A stretch of 32,227 nt of DNA from an uncultured Alphaproteobacteria bacterium (GTDB lineage Bacteria > Pseudomonadota > Alphaproteobacteria > Caulobacterales > Hyphomonadaceae). Within the stretch, counting starts at the first letter, position 1. The number at the start of each line of letters is the position of its first letter. The position numbers and the translations under genes were made by a program. The stretch lies in contig CAIMMO010000227.1 of NCBI GenBank assembly GCA_903842595.1, positions 1 through 32,227 of the forward strand. The letters run 5' to 3'. This document shows, in pieces, positions 7,937-15,953 of this stretch. The notes below the pieces were generated by a model that worked only from the letters and a program-made list of their open reading frames with translations, was not told where the DNA came from and made no database searches.

Positions 7937-9052
7937 ATGAAGATCGGCGTTCCGAAGGAGATCAAGACCCAGGAATACCGCGTGGGCCTGACGCCCGAGA
8001 GCGTGATGGAGCTGACGCGCGCAGGCCACGACGTGTTCGTGCAGACGAGTGCGGGGCTCGGCCTCGGCGCGAGCGATGCTGATTATGTGCGGGCAGGCGC
8101 GAGGATGCTCGATACTGCAGCTGAGGTGTTCGCCGCCGCCGAGATGATCGTGAAGGTGAAGGAGCCGCAAGCTGTCGAGTGCGCGATGCTGAAGCCGCAT
8201 CACACGCTGTTCACCTATCTTCACCTCGCCGCCGACAAGCCCCAGGCCGAGGCACTGATCAGGTCCGGTGCTACCTGCATCGCCTACGAAACGGTGACCA
8301 ACGCTGCCGGTCGACTGCCCCTGCTGCAGCCGATGAGCCAGGTCGCCGGACGAATGTCGATCAATGTCGGCGCCTATGCGCTGATGAAGACGCAACGTGG
8401 CCGCGGCCTGCTGCTCGGCGGCGTACCCGGCGTACCGCCGGCCAATGTGGTCATCCTCGGCGGCGGCGTCGCAGGCGTCCATGCGGCAGAGATGGCAAAT
8501 GGCGCGCGCGCCAATGTCACGGTGTTTGACCGCTCGATGCCGCGCCTTGAAGAACTCGACGTGCAGTTCGCCGGTGCAGTCGACACCATCTATGCAACAC
8601 AGGCTGCGATCGACCGCGCCGTGATCGAGGCGGATCTCGTGATCGGCGCGGTGCTGATCCCAGGGGCATCCGCGCCCAAACTGGTCACGCGCGAGCACCT
8701 GAAGAAGATGCGACCCGGCGCGGTTCTGGTCGACATATCGATCGACCAGGGCGGCTGCTTCGAGACATCGCGGCCGACCACACACGATGACCCTATTTAT
8801 GAGGTCGACGGCATCCTGCACTATTGCGTCGCCAACATGCCCGGCGCCGTGCCTCGCACCTCAACTTACGCGCTCAACAACGTCACGCTGCCCTTCGCCC
8901 TCGACCTTGCCAACAAGGGCGCGATAGCGGCGCTGAAGGCGGACAAACATCTGGCGGAAGGCCTCAACGTCGCCGAAGGCAAGATCGCCCACGCCGCCGT
9001 CTCGCGCGATCTCGACCTGCCCTTCGCAAAGCCGGCCTGGCTGGCGGCATGA
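7937..9052 (+). CDS. ald: Alanine dehydrogenase
   Basis: Ald interconverts L-alanine + NAD+ + H2O and pyruvate + ammonium + NADH in the cytoplasm. The 371-residue length is standard. Visible landmarks: MKIGVPKEIKTQEYRVGLTP with the substrate Arg15, VKVKEPQ with Lys75, TYLHLAAD with His96, GRMSINVGAYALM, and the NAD-binding VVILGGGVAGVHAAEMA from residue 171; a conserved VDISIDQGGCFETSRPTTH follows. GAGGAG precedes the ATG at good spacing. Its TGA stop overlaps the start of the next gene (ATGA), so the small lipoprotein is probably translationally coupled. Confidence 0.97.
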   Translation: MKIGVPKEIKTQEYRVGLTPESVMELTRAGHDVFVQTSAGLGLGASDADYVRAGARMLDTAAEVFAAAEMIVKVKEPQAVECAMLKPHHTLFTYLHLAADKPQAEALIRSGATCIAYETVTNAAGRLPLLQPMSQVAGRMSINVGAYALMKTQRGRGLLLGGVPGVPPANVVILGGGVAGVHAAEMANGARANVTVFDRSMPRLEELDVQFAGAVDTIYATQAAIDRAVIEADLVIGAVLIPGASAPKLVTREHLKKMRPGAVLVDISIDQGGCFETSRPTTHDDPIYEVDGILHYCVANMPGAVPRTSTYALNNVTLPFALDLANKGAIAALKADKHLAEGLNVAEGKIAHAAVSRDLDLPFAKPAWLAA

Positions 9053-9501
9053 GGCGCTGGATTGCCGGCGCTGTCATCGCCGTCATCGCCGCCTGCAGCG
9101 GCGAGCCGGCGCCACCTGACATGAAGGACCCAGTGTCCGTCGCGCGCGCCTTCGTGGACGCCTACAACGGCAAGGACCTCGCGCGCATGCTGCCGCTGGT
9201 GGACCAGGTCAACATGGAGGCGATCAAGGACGCGCTCGCCGATGGCCCCGACAGCACAGCATGGCAGGGCATTTTTGCGCCCGAGATGGTGCAGCTGATC
9301 GCTCGCGAAGGCGGCAAGGTCGATGGGCCACGCTATGAAGGCCGTGATGCAGTCGTGAGCGTTGCGAAGTCAGAACTCGGCGATGTCTTCACGGTCGAAC
9401 TCAGCCTGCGTGAGGATGGCGACTGGCTAATCGTTGAGAACGCGATCCTGAGCGAGCAGGAATTTGCGGAGCTGCCGACCGAGCCAAATAAGCAGCGTTA
9501 G
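9049..9501 (+). CDS. Small lipoprotein, unknown function
   Basis: The 150-residue protein begins MRRWIAGAVIAVIAACSGEP, a lipoprotein signal with the lipobox IAAC (Cys16). The rest is soluble, with KDPVSVARAFVDAYNGKDL followed by helices and strands ending in EDGDWLIVENAIL. That layout resembles small NTF2-like or DUF4878-type lipoproteins, but I do not claim a family. Its ATG shares bases with the ald stop (ATGA at 9049-9052), so it is co-transcribed and probably coupled with ald; a link to alanine metabolism is only suggested by this. A terminator follows at 9513. Confidence 0.8.
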   Translation: MRRWIAGAVIAVIAACSGEPAPPDMKDPVSVARAFVDAYNGKDLARMLPLVDQVNMEAIKDALADGPDSTAWQGIFAPEMVQLIAREGGKVDGPRYEGRDAVVSVAKSELGDVFTVELSLREDGDWLIVENAILSEQEFAELPTEPNKQR

Positions 9502-9512
9502 ACTTGAAGCGA

Positions 9513-9541
9513 AAAGGCCCGCTCTAGGCGAGCGGGGCTTT
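9513..9541. terminator. Terminator between the ald-lipoprotein unit and hflC
   Basis: A 12-bp stem with one mismatch (AAAGGCCCGCTC / GAGCGGGGCTTT) closes a 5-base loop. It carries A residues on the left and T residues on the right, so it can serve the plus-strand ald operon and, read the other way, the minus-strand hflKC operon ending at 9566. Confidence 0.85.
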
Positions 9542-9565
9542 CAGTTTCAGACACCGATCGCCAGA

Positions 9566-10456
9566 TCAGCGCGGGGTCGAGCCGCGCATGTATTTGAAGA
9601 ACTCGCTGTCGGGCGACAGCACGAAGGGCGTTCCCGCCTTGATCGAGTTCTCGTAGGCGAGCAGCGAGCGGTAGAAAGCGAAGAACTCCGCGTCCTTGCC
9701 ATAGGCGGCGGCAAAGATCCGGTTGCGTTCGGCATCGCCTTCGCCTTCCAGGACCTGCGCTTTCTGTTCCGCTTCGGCGACGATGACCCGCGCCTGCGCA
9801 TCCGCTTCCGCGGTGATCGAGGCAAACAGGCCTTCCCCTTCCGCGTTGTACTGGCTGATCTTCTGCTGCAGCTGCGACTTCATGCGGTCATAGACACGCT
9901 GCGAGTTCGCTTCCGGCAGGTCGGCCTGGCGGATGCGGACGTCGATGATCTCGATGCCGAGCGTGTTCATCTGCGCCTGCAGAGCGGTACGCACGCGCTG
10001 CATCAACGTGGCGCGCTGGCCAGCGATGATGTCGGGCTGCGAGACCTTGCCGAGTTCCCCGCGCAGGGCGGCGGTAAAGCGGAGACCAAGCTGCTGCTCG
10101 CCGTTCCCGCCAGCTGCACGGAAGTACTGGAGCGGATTCTTGATCCGCCAGCGTGCGATGGCGTCGACATTGAGACGCTGCTGGTCAGCCGCGATGACTT
10201 CGGCGGCATCCAGATCATAGCCGAGGTTGCGCTTCTCGTAGAAGCGAACATCGTCGACGAGCGGAATCTTCAGGTGAAGCCCAGCGCCGTAGTTGGGCAA
10301 CTCGCTCTTTTCGCTCGCGTTGACCGTATACTGCGCCGAGCCGACGCGGATGACGATCGCCTGCTTGTCGACAGGCACGATATACAGGGCGTTGGCGAGG
10401 ATGATCAGCGCGATAGCTGCGATAATCCCGCCGATAACAAGGGTACGTTGTTGCAT
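9566..10456 (-). CDS. hflC: Protease modulator HflC
   Basis: HflC is a band-7/SPFH protein which, with HflK, forms the large inner-membrane complex around FtsH and modulates its proteolysis. The 296-residue product has one N-terminal membrane helix (LVIGGIIAAIALIILANALY), the SPFH domain (YIVPVDKQAIVIRVG, then GLHLKIPLVDDVRFYEKRNLGYD), the typical QQRLNVDAIARWRIKNPLQY, and a helical C-terminal part with AEGEGLFASITAEADAQARV. It starts two bases after the hflK stop, so the pair is one operon with hflK first. Confidence 0.96.
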   Translation of the reverse strand: MQQRTLVIGGIIAAIALIILANALYIVPVDKQAIVIRVGSAQYTVNASEKSELPNYGAGLHLKIPLVDDVRFYEKRNLGYDLDAAEVIAADQQRLNVDAIARWRIKNPLQYFRAAGGNGEQQLGLRFTAALRGELGKVSQPDIIAGQRATLMQRVRTALQAQMNTLGIEIIDVRIRQADLPEANSQRVYDRMKSQLQQKISQYNAEGEGLFASITAEADAQARVIVAEAEQKAQVLEGEGDAERNRIFAAAYGKDAEFFAFYRSLLAYENSIKAGTPFVLSPDSEFFKYMRGSTPR

Positions 10457-10458
10457 GA

Positions 10459-11643
10459 CTATTGTCCCGTCGTCGGCGCCGGCTGGCGTCCACGTAGCAC
10501 GTCCAGCGGAATGACCGGGACCGCGCCTGACTTGTTGTCGAGAATGACATTGTCCGTCCGGCCCAGCACAGTTTCCATCATCTCGAGGAACATGCGCTCC
10601 CGCGTGACGCGCGGAGCGGCGCGGTATTCGTCGTAGATCAGGTTGAAGCGGTCGGCTTCACCGCGCGCCTCGGAGACGCGGGCGGTCTTGTAGCCTTCCG
10701 CCTGCTGCAGTCGAGCACGCGCCTGGCCTTCGGCCTGGGGCACGACCCGATTGCGGTGAGCGATGGCGTCGGCTTCGCGCTTGGCCTTGTTCTGCTCGGC
10801 GCCGGAGACCTGACGCTGAACTTCAGCAACTTCGTCCGGAGCCGTCGCTTTGCCGATGGCGATCGAGATGATCTCGACACCGGAGTCGTAGGAGTTGAGC
10901 GTCTGCTGCATCAACGCCCGCACGCGTGTCTCGACGCCGGTACGATCGCCGGTGGTGATTGGCTCGAAGGCCGATGTGCCGACGATCTCACGCATCGCGC
11001 TCTCGCCAATCTGCTCGATCAGCACGTTGCGGCCGCCCTCTTCATCGACCACGTTGAACAGGTATTTGCGTGGGTCGTAGATACGCCAGTTGATGACAAA
11101 GCCGATGTCGACGATGTTTTCGTCGCCGGTCAGCATGAGGTTGGACTGTTCTTCGCCGCCGATTGCCGTGCGCTTCTCGGTGTTTACCTCGACGATGTAG
11201 TGCTGCTCGATCGGGCTCGGCAGGCGCACCTTGAAGCCCGGATCCTCGAAGCGCGCGAACGTCCCGAAACGGAGCACGACGGCGCGCTGGCGCTCGTCAA
11301 CCTGATAGATGCCGGTGAAGGCCCAGCCGACCAGGGCAATGACGAGAAGGATCGCAAGGCCGGTCACGCCGAAACCGCGGCCGCCGCGACCTGCGCCGCC
11401 ACCCGTGCCGCTGCCATTGCCGCCACCGCCCTTGCGACGAAAGCGTTCCTGCATGCGGCGAAGCGTGTCTTCGAGGTCGGGCCGATCCTTCGCGCCGCCG
11501 GCCGGGCCGCCCGGCGGCTTCTGGCCACCTTGTCCGCCGCCTGGCCTGCCCCAAGGGCTATCGCCATTGCCGCCGCCAGACCCTGAACCGCCGCCGCCCC
11601 AGGGGCCACCGCCCCCACTGCCCTTGTTGTCGTTCCAGGGCAT
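10459..11643 (-). CDS. hflK: FtsH protease activity modulator HflK
   Basis: The 394-residue HflK has the expected Gly-rich cytoplasmic N-terminus (MPWNDNKGSGGGGPWGGG, on to about residue 85), one membrane helix (GVTGLAILLVIALVGWAFTG), and an SPFH domain: VDERQRAVVLRFGTFARFEDPGFKVRLPSPIE, NLMLTGDENIVDIGFVINWRI, then VRALMQQTLNSYDSGVEI. Its partner hflC follows 2 bp downstream. The frame is open to 11775, but MPWNDN is the conventional start and is preceded by AAGGAGG at ideal spacing. The 44 upstream codons do not resemble HflK and probably hold the promoter. Confidence 0.96.
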   Translation of the reverse strand: MPWNDNKGSGGGGPWGGGGSGSGGGNGDSPWGRPGGGQGGQKPPGGPAGGAKDRPDLEDTLRRMQERFRRKGGGGNGSGTGGGAGRGGRGFGVTGLAILLVIALVGWAFTGIYQVDERQRAVVLRFGTFARFEDPGFKVRLPSPIEQHYIVEVNTEKRTAIGGEEQSNLMLTGDENIVDIGFVINWRIYDPRKYLFNVVDEEGGRNVLIEQIGESAMREIVGTSAFEPITTGDRTGVETRVRALMQQTLNSYDSGVEIISIAIGKATAPDEVAEVQRQVSGAEQNKAKREADAIAHRNRVVPQAEGQARARLQQAEGYKTARVSEARGEADRFNLIYDEYRAAPRVTRERMFLEMMETVLGRTDNVILDNKSGAVPVIPLDVLRGRQPAPTTGQ

Positions 11644-11881
11644 AGGGCCCTCCTTGCTGGCGTTGTTAGGGAGATTTCTGTCGCATTGTAGTTGAGCACG
11701 CATTAAAGCGCCTTCAAGCCCACGCAATAAGTCAGTTTCCCCCGTCGCGCGATTGTATTTCGGCATGACGAACACGTGATTCTGCCTGCCGAAGACTTAC
11801 CGCCGACCAAGTTGGGTAATCAGTATTACTTGCCGGGTGGGTATTGGGCAGATCTGGCGGCCTTCTTGCAGCCTTTACTGC

Positions 11882-12898
11882 ATGCTGGACACCTTATTCA
11901 CAATGGTCCGCGACGTTGGAGACGACCGCGCGCGGCCGGCTTCGAGGCAATCCGTCACCGTTGTGATCGCCGCCTGGCGCGCTGCCGCGACGATCGGGCG
12001 CGCCGTCGGCAGCGCGTTAGCGCAACCGGAAGCGGCCGAAGTGATCGTGGTGGACGACGCATCGGCAGACGGAGAAGCGACTCTCAGCGCCGCGCGCGCA
12101 GTCGATGACGGATCGGGGCGGCTAAAGGTTTTCGCCCTTGACCGGAACGCGGGACCCGCCGCCGCTCGTAACGCTGCGATCGCCGCCAGCTGCGCGCCGT
12201 GGATCTGCGTCCTCGATTCAGATGATTTCATGCAGCCGGGAAGGCTAGGCAAGCTGCTTGAACTCACCGGCAGCGGGCACGATCTCATCGCTGACGACCT
12301 GCTGCAGGTGCCCGAAGGCGAGCCGATAACCGTCGGCAGGGTGCTCTGGTTCCGCGAACAGCCCGCCGCCTTCGACGTTTCGTTCAGCGCTTTTGTCGAG
12401 AGCAACGTCACGAAGGCTTCGCGCCTGCGCCGCGAGATGGGTTTCCTGAAGCCTCTGATGCGCCGCGAGTTCCTCGAGAGGCATGGCCTTGCCTATGACG
12501 AGGCTATGCGGCTGGGCGAGGATTACGACCTCTATGCCCGCGCGCTCAGCCTTGGGGGCAGGATGCGGCTTGTACAGTGGGCCGGCTATGTCAGCGTGAT
12601 GCGGGGCAACTCCCTGTCGCTCAATCATGGCCGCAGGGAACTGGGCGCGCTCGAGGCCAGCGATGATCGCCTGCTCGCATCAGGTCGGCTCTCGAAGGAC
12701 GAGGCGGCAACCGTGAAGCGCCATCGTTTCACCACGCGCTCCCGGATTGCATGGATCGATTTCATGGCAGAGCTTAAAGGCGGACAACCTGTTCACGCCA
12801 TCGGCGTCGTGCTGAAGGACCCGCGCCAGACGCCCTATATCTTCCGGGGCCTTGCAAGGATGATCGCCGGCCGCTTTGCCGGCGCCGGGAAAGCCTGA
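11882..12898 (+). CDS. Family 2 glycosyltransferase (ExoO-like)
   Basis: The product (338 residues from this start) opens with the GT-A nucleotide-binding region VTVVIAAWRAAATIGRAVGS, then EVIVVDDAS (VVDD at about 56-59), DRNAGPAAARNAAI and the metal-binding CVLDSDDF (about 112-115). Later come MRLGEDYDLYARAL, a GT2 acceptor-side ED motif, and YVSVMRGNSLS. It likely transfers a sugar from a nucleotide donor to a polysaccharide or lipid acceptor at the cytoplasmic face; similarity is to succinoglycan ExoO-type enzymes. The start is uncertain: ATG at 11882 or 11903, neither with a clear Shine-Dalgarno sequence. It is 41 bp upstream of mrp and probably co-transcribed. No other polysaccharide gene is nearby. 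Confidence 0.88.
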   Translation: MLDTLFTMVRDVGDDRARPASRQSVTVVIAAWRAAATIGRAVGSALAQPEAAEVIVVDDASADGEATLSAARAVDDGSGRLKVFALDRNAGPAAARNAAIAASCAPWICVLDSDDFMQPGRLGKLLELTGSGHDLIADDLLQVPEGEPITVGRVLWFREQPAAFDVSFSAFVESNVTKASRLRREMGFLKPLMRREFLERHGLAYDEAMRLGEDYDLYARALSLGGRMRLVQWAGYVSVMRGNSLSLNHGRRELGALEASDDRLLASGRLSKDEAATVKRHRFTTRSRIAWIDFMAELKGGQPVHAIGVVLKDPRQTPYIFRGLARMIAGRFAGAGKA

Positions 12899-12939
12899 TA
12901 GCAGAGCGCCAAACCTGGCTGCTTGAAGCGTCTCCGACT

Positions 12940-14064
12940 ATGCCCTCGCCCAGCGACACACCCGGTCTTGAACAGCGCGTTCGCGCCGCGCTCGATGCAG
13001 TGAAGGATCCCGTCAGCGGCAAGGGCCTTGTCACCTCCGGTCGCATCAGCGGGCTGGTCGTGCGGCCGGACGGCAAGGTCGGCTTCGTGATCGAGACAAC
13101 GGTGGGCGCGTCGGACGAGCCGCTGCGCAAGGTCGCCGAAGCTGCGGCGGCGCGCGCGCCGGGCGTGAGCACGGTGACCGCTGTCCTGACAGCTGAAGCG
13201 ACAACCGGCGCACGCAGCGTGCCTGCGACGCCAGCCTCGCGACCTCTCCCTGCCCCGCCGCCGGGACAAACTCCGATCGTGCGCCCTGCACGTGGGATCA
13301 TCGCAGTCGCGTCGGCCAAGGGCGGCGTCGGGAAATCCACCGTCGCCGTGAACCTCGCCGTGGCCGCGGCACGTAGCGGACTTCGCGTCGGCTTGCTTGA
13401 TGCCGATGTATTCGGACCATCGTTGCCGACCATGCTTGGTACGGTTGGCGTCAAGCCCGATGTGAAAGGCAAGCGGATGCAGCCGGTTATGGTGCATGGC
13501 CTTGCCAGCATGTCGATTGGCTATCTGGTCGATCCGGATCAGGCGGTTGTCTGGCGCGGACCGATGGTGATGTCTGCGGTGAGCCAGCTGATCACCGATA
13601 CCGACTGGGGCGATCTCGACCTGTTGTTCATCGACACGCCGCCGGGCACGGGCGAGGTGCAGCTGACGCTGGTGCAGAAGCTGCCGCTCGATGGCGCGGT
13701 GATCGTCTCGACGCCTCAGGAAGTGGCCCTGGCCGACGTGCGGCGCGGCGTCGGCATGTTCCGCAAGACGGCAGTGCCTGTGCTGGGCGTGATCGAGAAC
13801 ATGGCGTGGTTCGAGCAGCCCGACGGATCGCGCGCCTACATCTTCGGCAAGGGCGGCGCAGAGCGCACAGCTGCCGAACTTGGCGTGCCCTTCCTCGGCG
13901 CCCTGCCCATCCTGCCTGCCCTGCGCGAAGGCGGCGACGCCGGCGTGCCCGCAGCGACCGGCGCATCCAGCGCGGCCGAAGCGTTCCGCCTTTTGGCGGA
14001 CGCTGTGAACGAAGCGCTCGGCGCCGCGCCGAATAAGCCGGCGCCGAAGATCATTTTCGAGTAG
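12940..14064 (+). CDS. Mrp/ApbC family P-loop ATPase (Fe-S carrier type), no CxxC
   Basis: The 374-residue protein has an N-terminal MIP18/DUF59-like domain (about 8-85, with VKDPVSGKGLVTSGRISGL) and a MinD-like NTPase domain with the deviant Walker A SAKGGVGKST (125-134), DADVFGPSLP, the family signature WRGPMVMSAVSQLITDTDWG, FIDTPPGTGEVQLTL and STPQEVALADVRRG. Mrp/ApbC proteins bind and pass on Fe-S clusters as dimers, using a CxxC after the ENM motif. Here that segment reads ENMAWFEQPDGSRAYIFGKGGA in sense (287-307): both Cys are missing. To my knowledge some alphaproteobacterial Mrp proteins lack these Cys too. Cluster-carrier activity is therefore uncertain although the family is clear. 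Confidence 0.93.
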   Translation: MPSPSDTPGLEQRVRAALDAVKDPVSGKGLVTSGRISGLVVRPDGKVGFVIETTVGASDEPLRKVAEAAAARAPGVSTVTAVLTAEATTGARSVPATPASRPLPAPPPGQTPIVRPARGIIAVASAKGGVGKSTVAVNLAVAAARSGLRVGLLDADVFGPSLPTMLGTVGVKPDVKGKRMQPVMVHGLASMSIGYLVDPDQAVVWRGPMVMSAVSQLITDTDWGDLDLLFIDTPPGTGEVQLTLVQKLPLDGAVIVSTPQEVALADVRRGVGMFRKTAVPVLGVIENMAWFEQPDGSRAYIFGKGGAERTAAELGVPFLGALPILPALREGGDAGVPAATGASSAAEAFRLLADAVNEALGAAPNKPAPKIIFE

Positions 14065-14090
14065 GCGCACGCTTTCGCGCCTAGGCCTTT

Positions 14091-14121
14091 GTTAAGGGCT
14101 TGCGGGGTTAAGGGCTTGCGG
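14091..14121. repeat. Two tandem copies of a 16-bp unit
   Basis: GTTAAGGGCTTGCGG occurs at 14091-14105 and again, one base later, at 14107-14121, directly after mrp and at the decayed 3' end of the xth remnant. It looks like a simple slippage duplication. Confidence 0.75.
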
Positions 14122-14147
14122 GCTTTCGCCTTGGCTTCCGGCACGCG

Positions 14148-14668
14148 TTTCACCCACACCGGTGCATGATCGCCGGGGTTGGGCTCGCTGCATGCCCAGA
14201 GATCAACGCCGGCAGATGCAAGCTGGGGCGGTGGCAATTGTCCCACAATGTATAGACTGTCTTGTCCGGATTGAGTTCGCGGATCGAGACCGTCCAACCC
14301 CGCTTAAGCAGCTTGCGCTAGGCCGCACGACTTTCTGGCCGCAACAGCGCGTCGTCGTCATAGGATGTGGTTTCGTAGACGTCGGCGTCAGTCGGCACGA
14401 CGTTGAACTCTCAGAGCAGCACGACAGGCGCGGCTGATTTCTTCAACGTGCGCGCATGCTCGATCAGCCGATCGAACTGGTCGAGCTTGCAGACAAACCG
14501 CGGACCGGGCTGCGGGTTGCTGTTGGGCAGGTAAAGGCAGGCGATCAGCACGGCATCGACCGCCGCCTCGATACAGCGGCTCGCCTTGTCATCGGGATCG
14601 TCGGGTAACGCCTTGCGGATCAGAACCGGCTCGGCCTTCAGCGCAAGCAGCGCGACGACATGGATCAA
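14148..14668 (-). pseudogene. xth: Decayed exodeoxyribonuclease III (xth) remnant
   Basis: Read on the minus strand, the stretch gives pieces of ExoIII in order. First IACLYLPNSNPQPGPRF and LDQFDRLIEHARTLKKSAAP with VVLL (14411-14580 or so). Next, after an in-frame TGA at the place of the conserved GD, comes FNVVPTDADVYETTSYDDD with ALLRPESRAA. A TAG follows, then RKLLKRGW and DKTVYTLWDN. After that the frame shifts, the RIDHLLLSP-type segment is missing, and LASAGVD with NPGDHAPVWVK (ending at 14148) follows in another frame. The N-terminal third, with the first metal-binding residues, is absent. With two stops, a shift and at least two deletions, it cannot make an active AP endonuclease. 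A functional copy is expected elsewhere in the genome. Confidence 0.88.
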
Positions 14669-14938
14669 AGGACGTGGTCAATCGCGACAGGCCGGTGCGC
14701 ACGCTTCGCGTCGCTAACAGTCTCGCGCCGTTAACCTGTATGAACGCCGCGTGTCATGGTGAGCCACAACTTAATTGCCGTTCGAGCGGATGAATCTCCT
14801 TGCGCTCCGCTGCGCCTGACTTAACGTTTTGTTTACGACCAAAGCCGTGGCGGCGCATCGTCAATGCGCGACATGGCTGGGAGTGGGAGGCGTGGCCCGG
14901 GGAATGCAAATCCCAACGGGCATAGACGGGAGTAGCGT

Positions 14939-15790
14939 ATGGGCCACACGGTTCGGCTGCGCGGCGCCTTCTGGCCCCAGGATCACTGGGGCCGGGTAAC
15001 GAACGCGGCTATCGCGCGCGAGCAAATCGCCCAACCCGCTCTCGAAGCCGGAGACGAAGCAGCCGATGCCGCGCTGGATCGCTTCGGTGAGCACCTGCAT
15101 TCCGTCTATCTTTCTGGCCCCGCAGCGCGTGGGCGGCCTGGCGGCCTCGCGGTTTTCATCCTCTTGCGCCTCGGCGCAACACATCACGAGCGGCAGGGAA
15201 GCGACAGCTGGGAGCCAGCGCTGGCGGCGCAGCTTCGCCGTCGCCATCCCCGTGTCGGTCGCGTGGCCATCGCCGTGTTCTCTTGGAAGGACGTGTTCAC
15301 CACGGACGGCGCGTTCTCGCCAGCCCGCTTCCGCCTCGCAGTCAACTCCGTCTGCATCGCTGGCCGCAACATGACGCGCATGCTGGCGCCACAGAAGCTC
15401 GATTCAGCTGTCATGAATGGCGACATTCTTGGCTTCCGCCCGCGCATGCTGAACGCCGCCGGACGCCTCGCCGCCGCGCGCTCGCCCGAACGAGTGCGCG
15501 CAGCTGCAATGGATGCGGGTCATGCGGTGCTCGCCGCCGGCTTTGCCCTCGTGACGGAGCGCGAGCAGATCTACACGGAAGACGCCGATCTGCGGCGCGA
15601 TCTGTTCACGCTGAACTATCCCAACCGCACGCGGGACATGGGCATGGCCTATGCGATGGCGACACGGCCCTCGCCCGACGCCATGAAGGCGCTGGTGTTC
15701 ATTGACCATGCATGCCGCTGGATGACGCCGATGACGGATGCCTGGCTCAACGCCAACAATCCGCAGCGAGCCGACCGACTCAAGGCCTGA
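14939..15790 (+). CDS. Unrecognised protein, faint nucleotidyltransferase-like motif
   Basis: I do not recognise this 283-residue protein with certainty. It is soluble, without signal peptide or membrane helices. A short segment, VYLSGPAARGRPGGLAVFIL (about 54-73), resembles the GSxARG...D-D motif of small nucleotidyltransferases, but the metal-binding Asp pair is not present. Later parts are FSWKDVFTTDGAFSPARFRL, NSVCIAGRN, AAGFALVTEREQIYTEDADL, a helical region, and ADRLKA at the end. Sense-strand codons are GC3-rich and the opposite frame reads less naturally, which favours this strand. The ATG follows GGGAG at nine bases' distance or so. It sits between the xth remnant and a convergent zinc-ribbon gene. 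Confidence 0.65.
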   Translation: MGHTVRLRGAFWPQDHWGRVTNAAIAREQIAQPALEAGDEAADAALDRFGEHLHSVYLSGPAARGRPGGLAVFILLRLGATHHERQGSDSWEPALAAQLRRRHPRVGRVAIAVFSWKDVFTTDGAFSPARFRLAVNSVCIAGRNMTRMLAPQKLDSAVMNGDILGFRPRMLNAAGRLAAARSPERVRAAAMDAGHAVLAAGFALVTEREQIYTEDADLRRDLFTLNYPNRTRDMGMAYAMATRPSPDAMKALVFIDHACRWMTPMTDAWLNANNPQRADRLKA

Positions 15791-15953
15791 TCGAAGCGGA
15801 TCAGGCTGCAATCGCGCCGGCGGCTTCGGCTGCGCCCACGCTCTGCGATACGCTCATGCAAGGGCCCGTGGTCGTCAGGAATGAGATGTCGGTCGCGTCG
15901 CGCCCGATGCCAATCCCCGCCAGACCCTCGACCGGCGCCCGGGCGATACGCTC

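Noticed and set aside
9464-10636. 390-codon plus-strand frame opposite hflC and hflK
   Set aside because: Antisense to two certain genes and crossing their junction.
12835-14070. 411-codon minus-strand frame opposite mrp
   Set aside because: His/Arg-rich composition typical of antisense frames in GC-rich genes; mrp is certain.
14669-14760. A continuation of the xth remnant or an endonuclease C-terminus on the minus strand (a short AIDHVL run)
   Set aside because: The run is flanked by stop codons within 70 bases and is too short to support a family.
14861-15247. Minus-strand frame opposite the start of the unknown gene at 14939
   Set aside because: Considered as an alternative gene, but it is short, has no ribosome binding site or family features, and the plus frame continues well beyond it.
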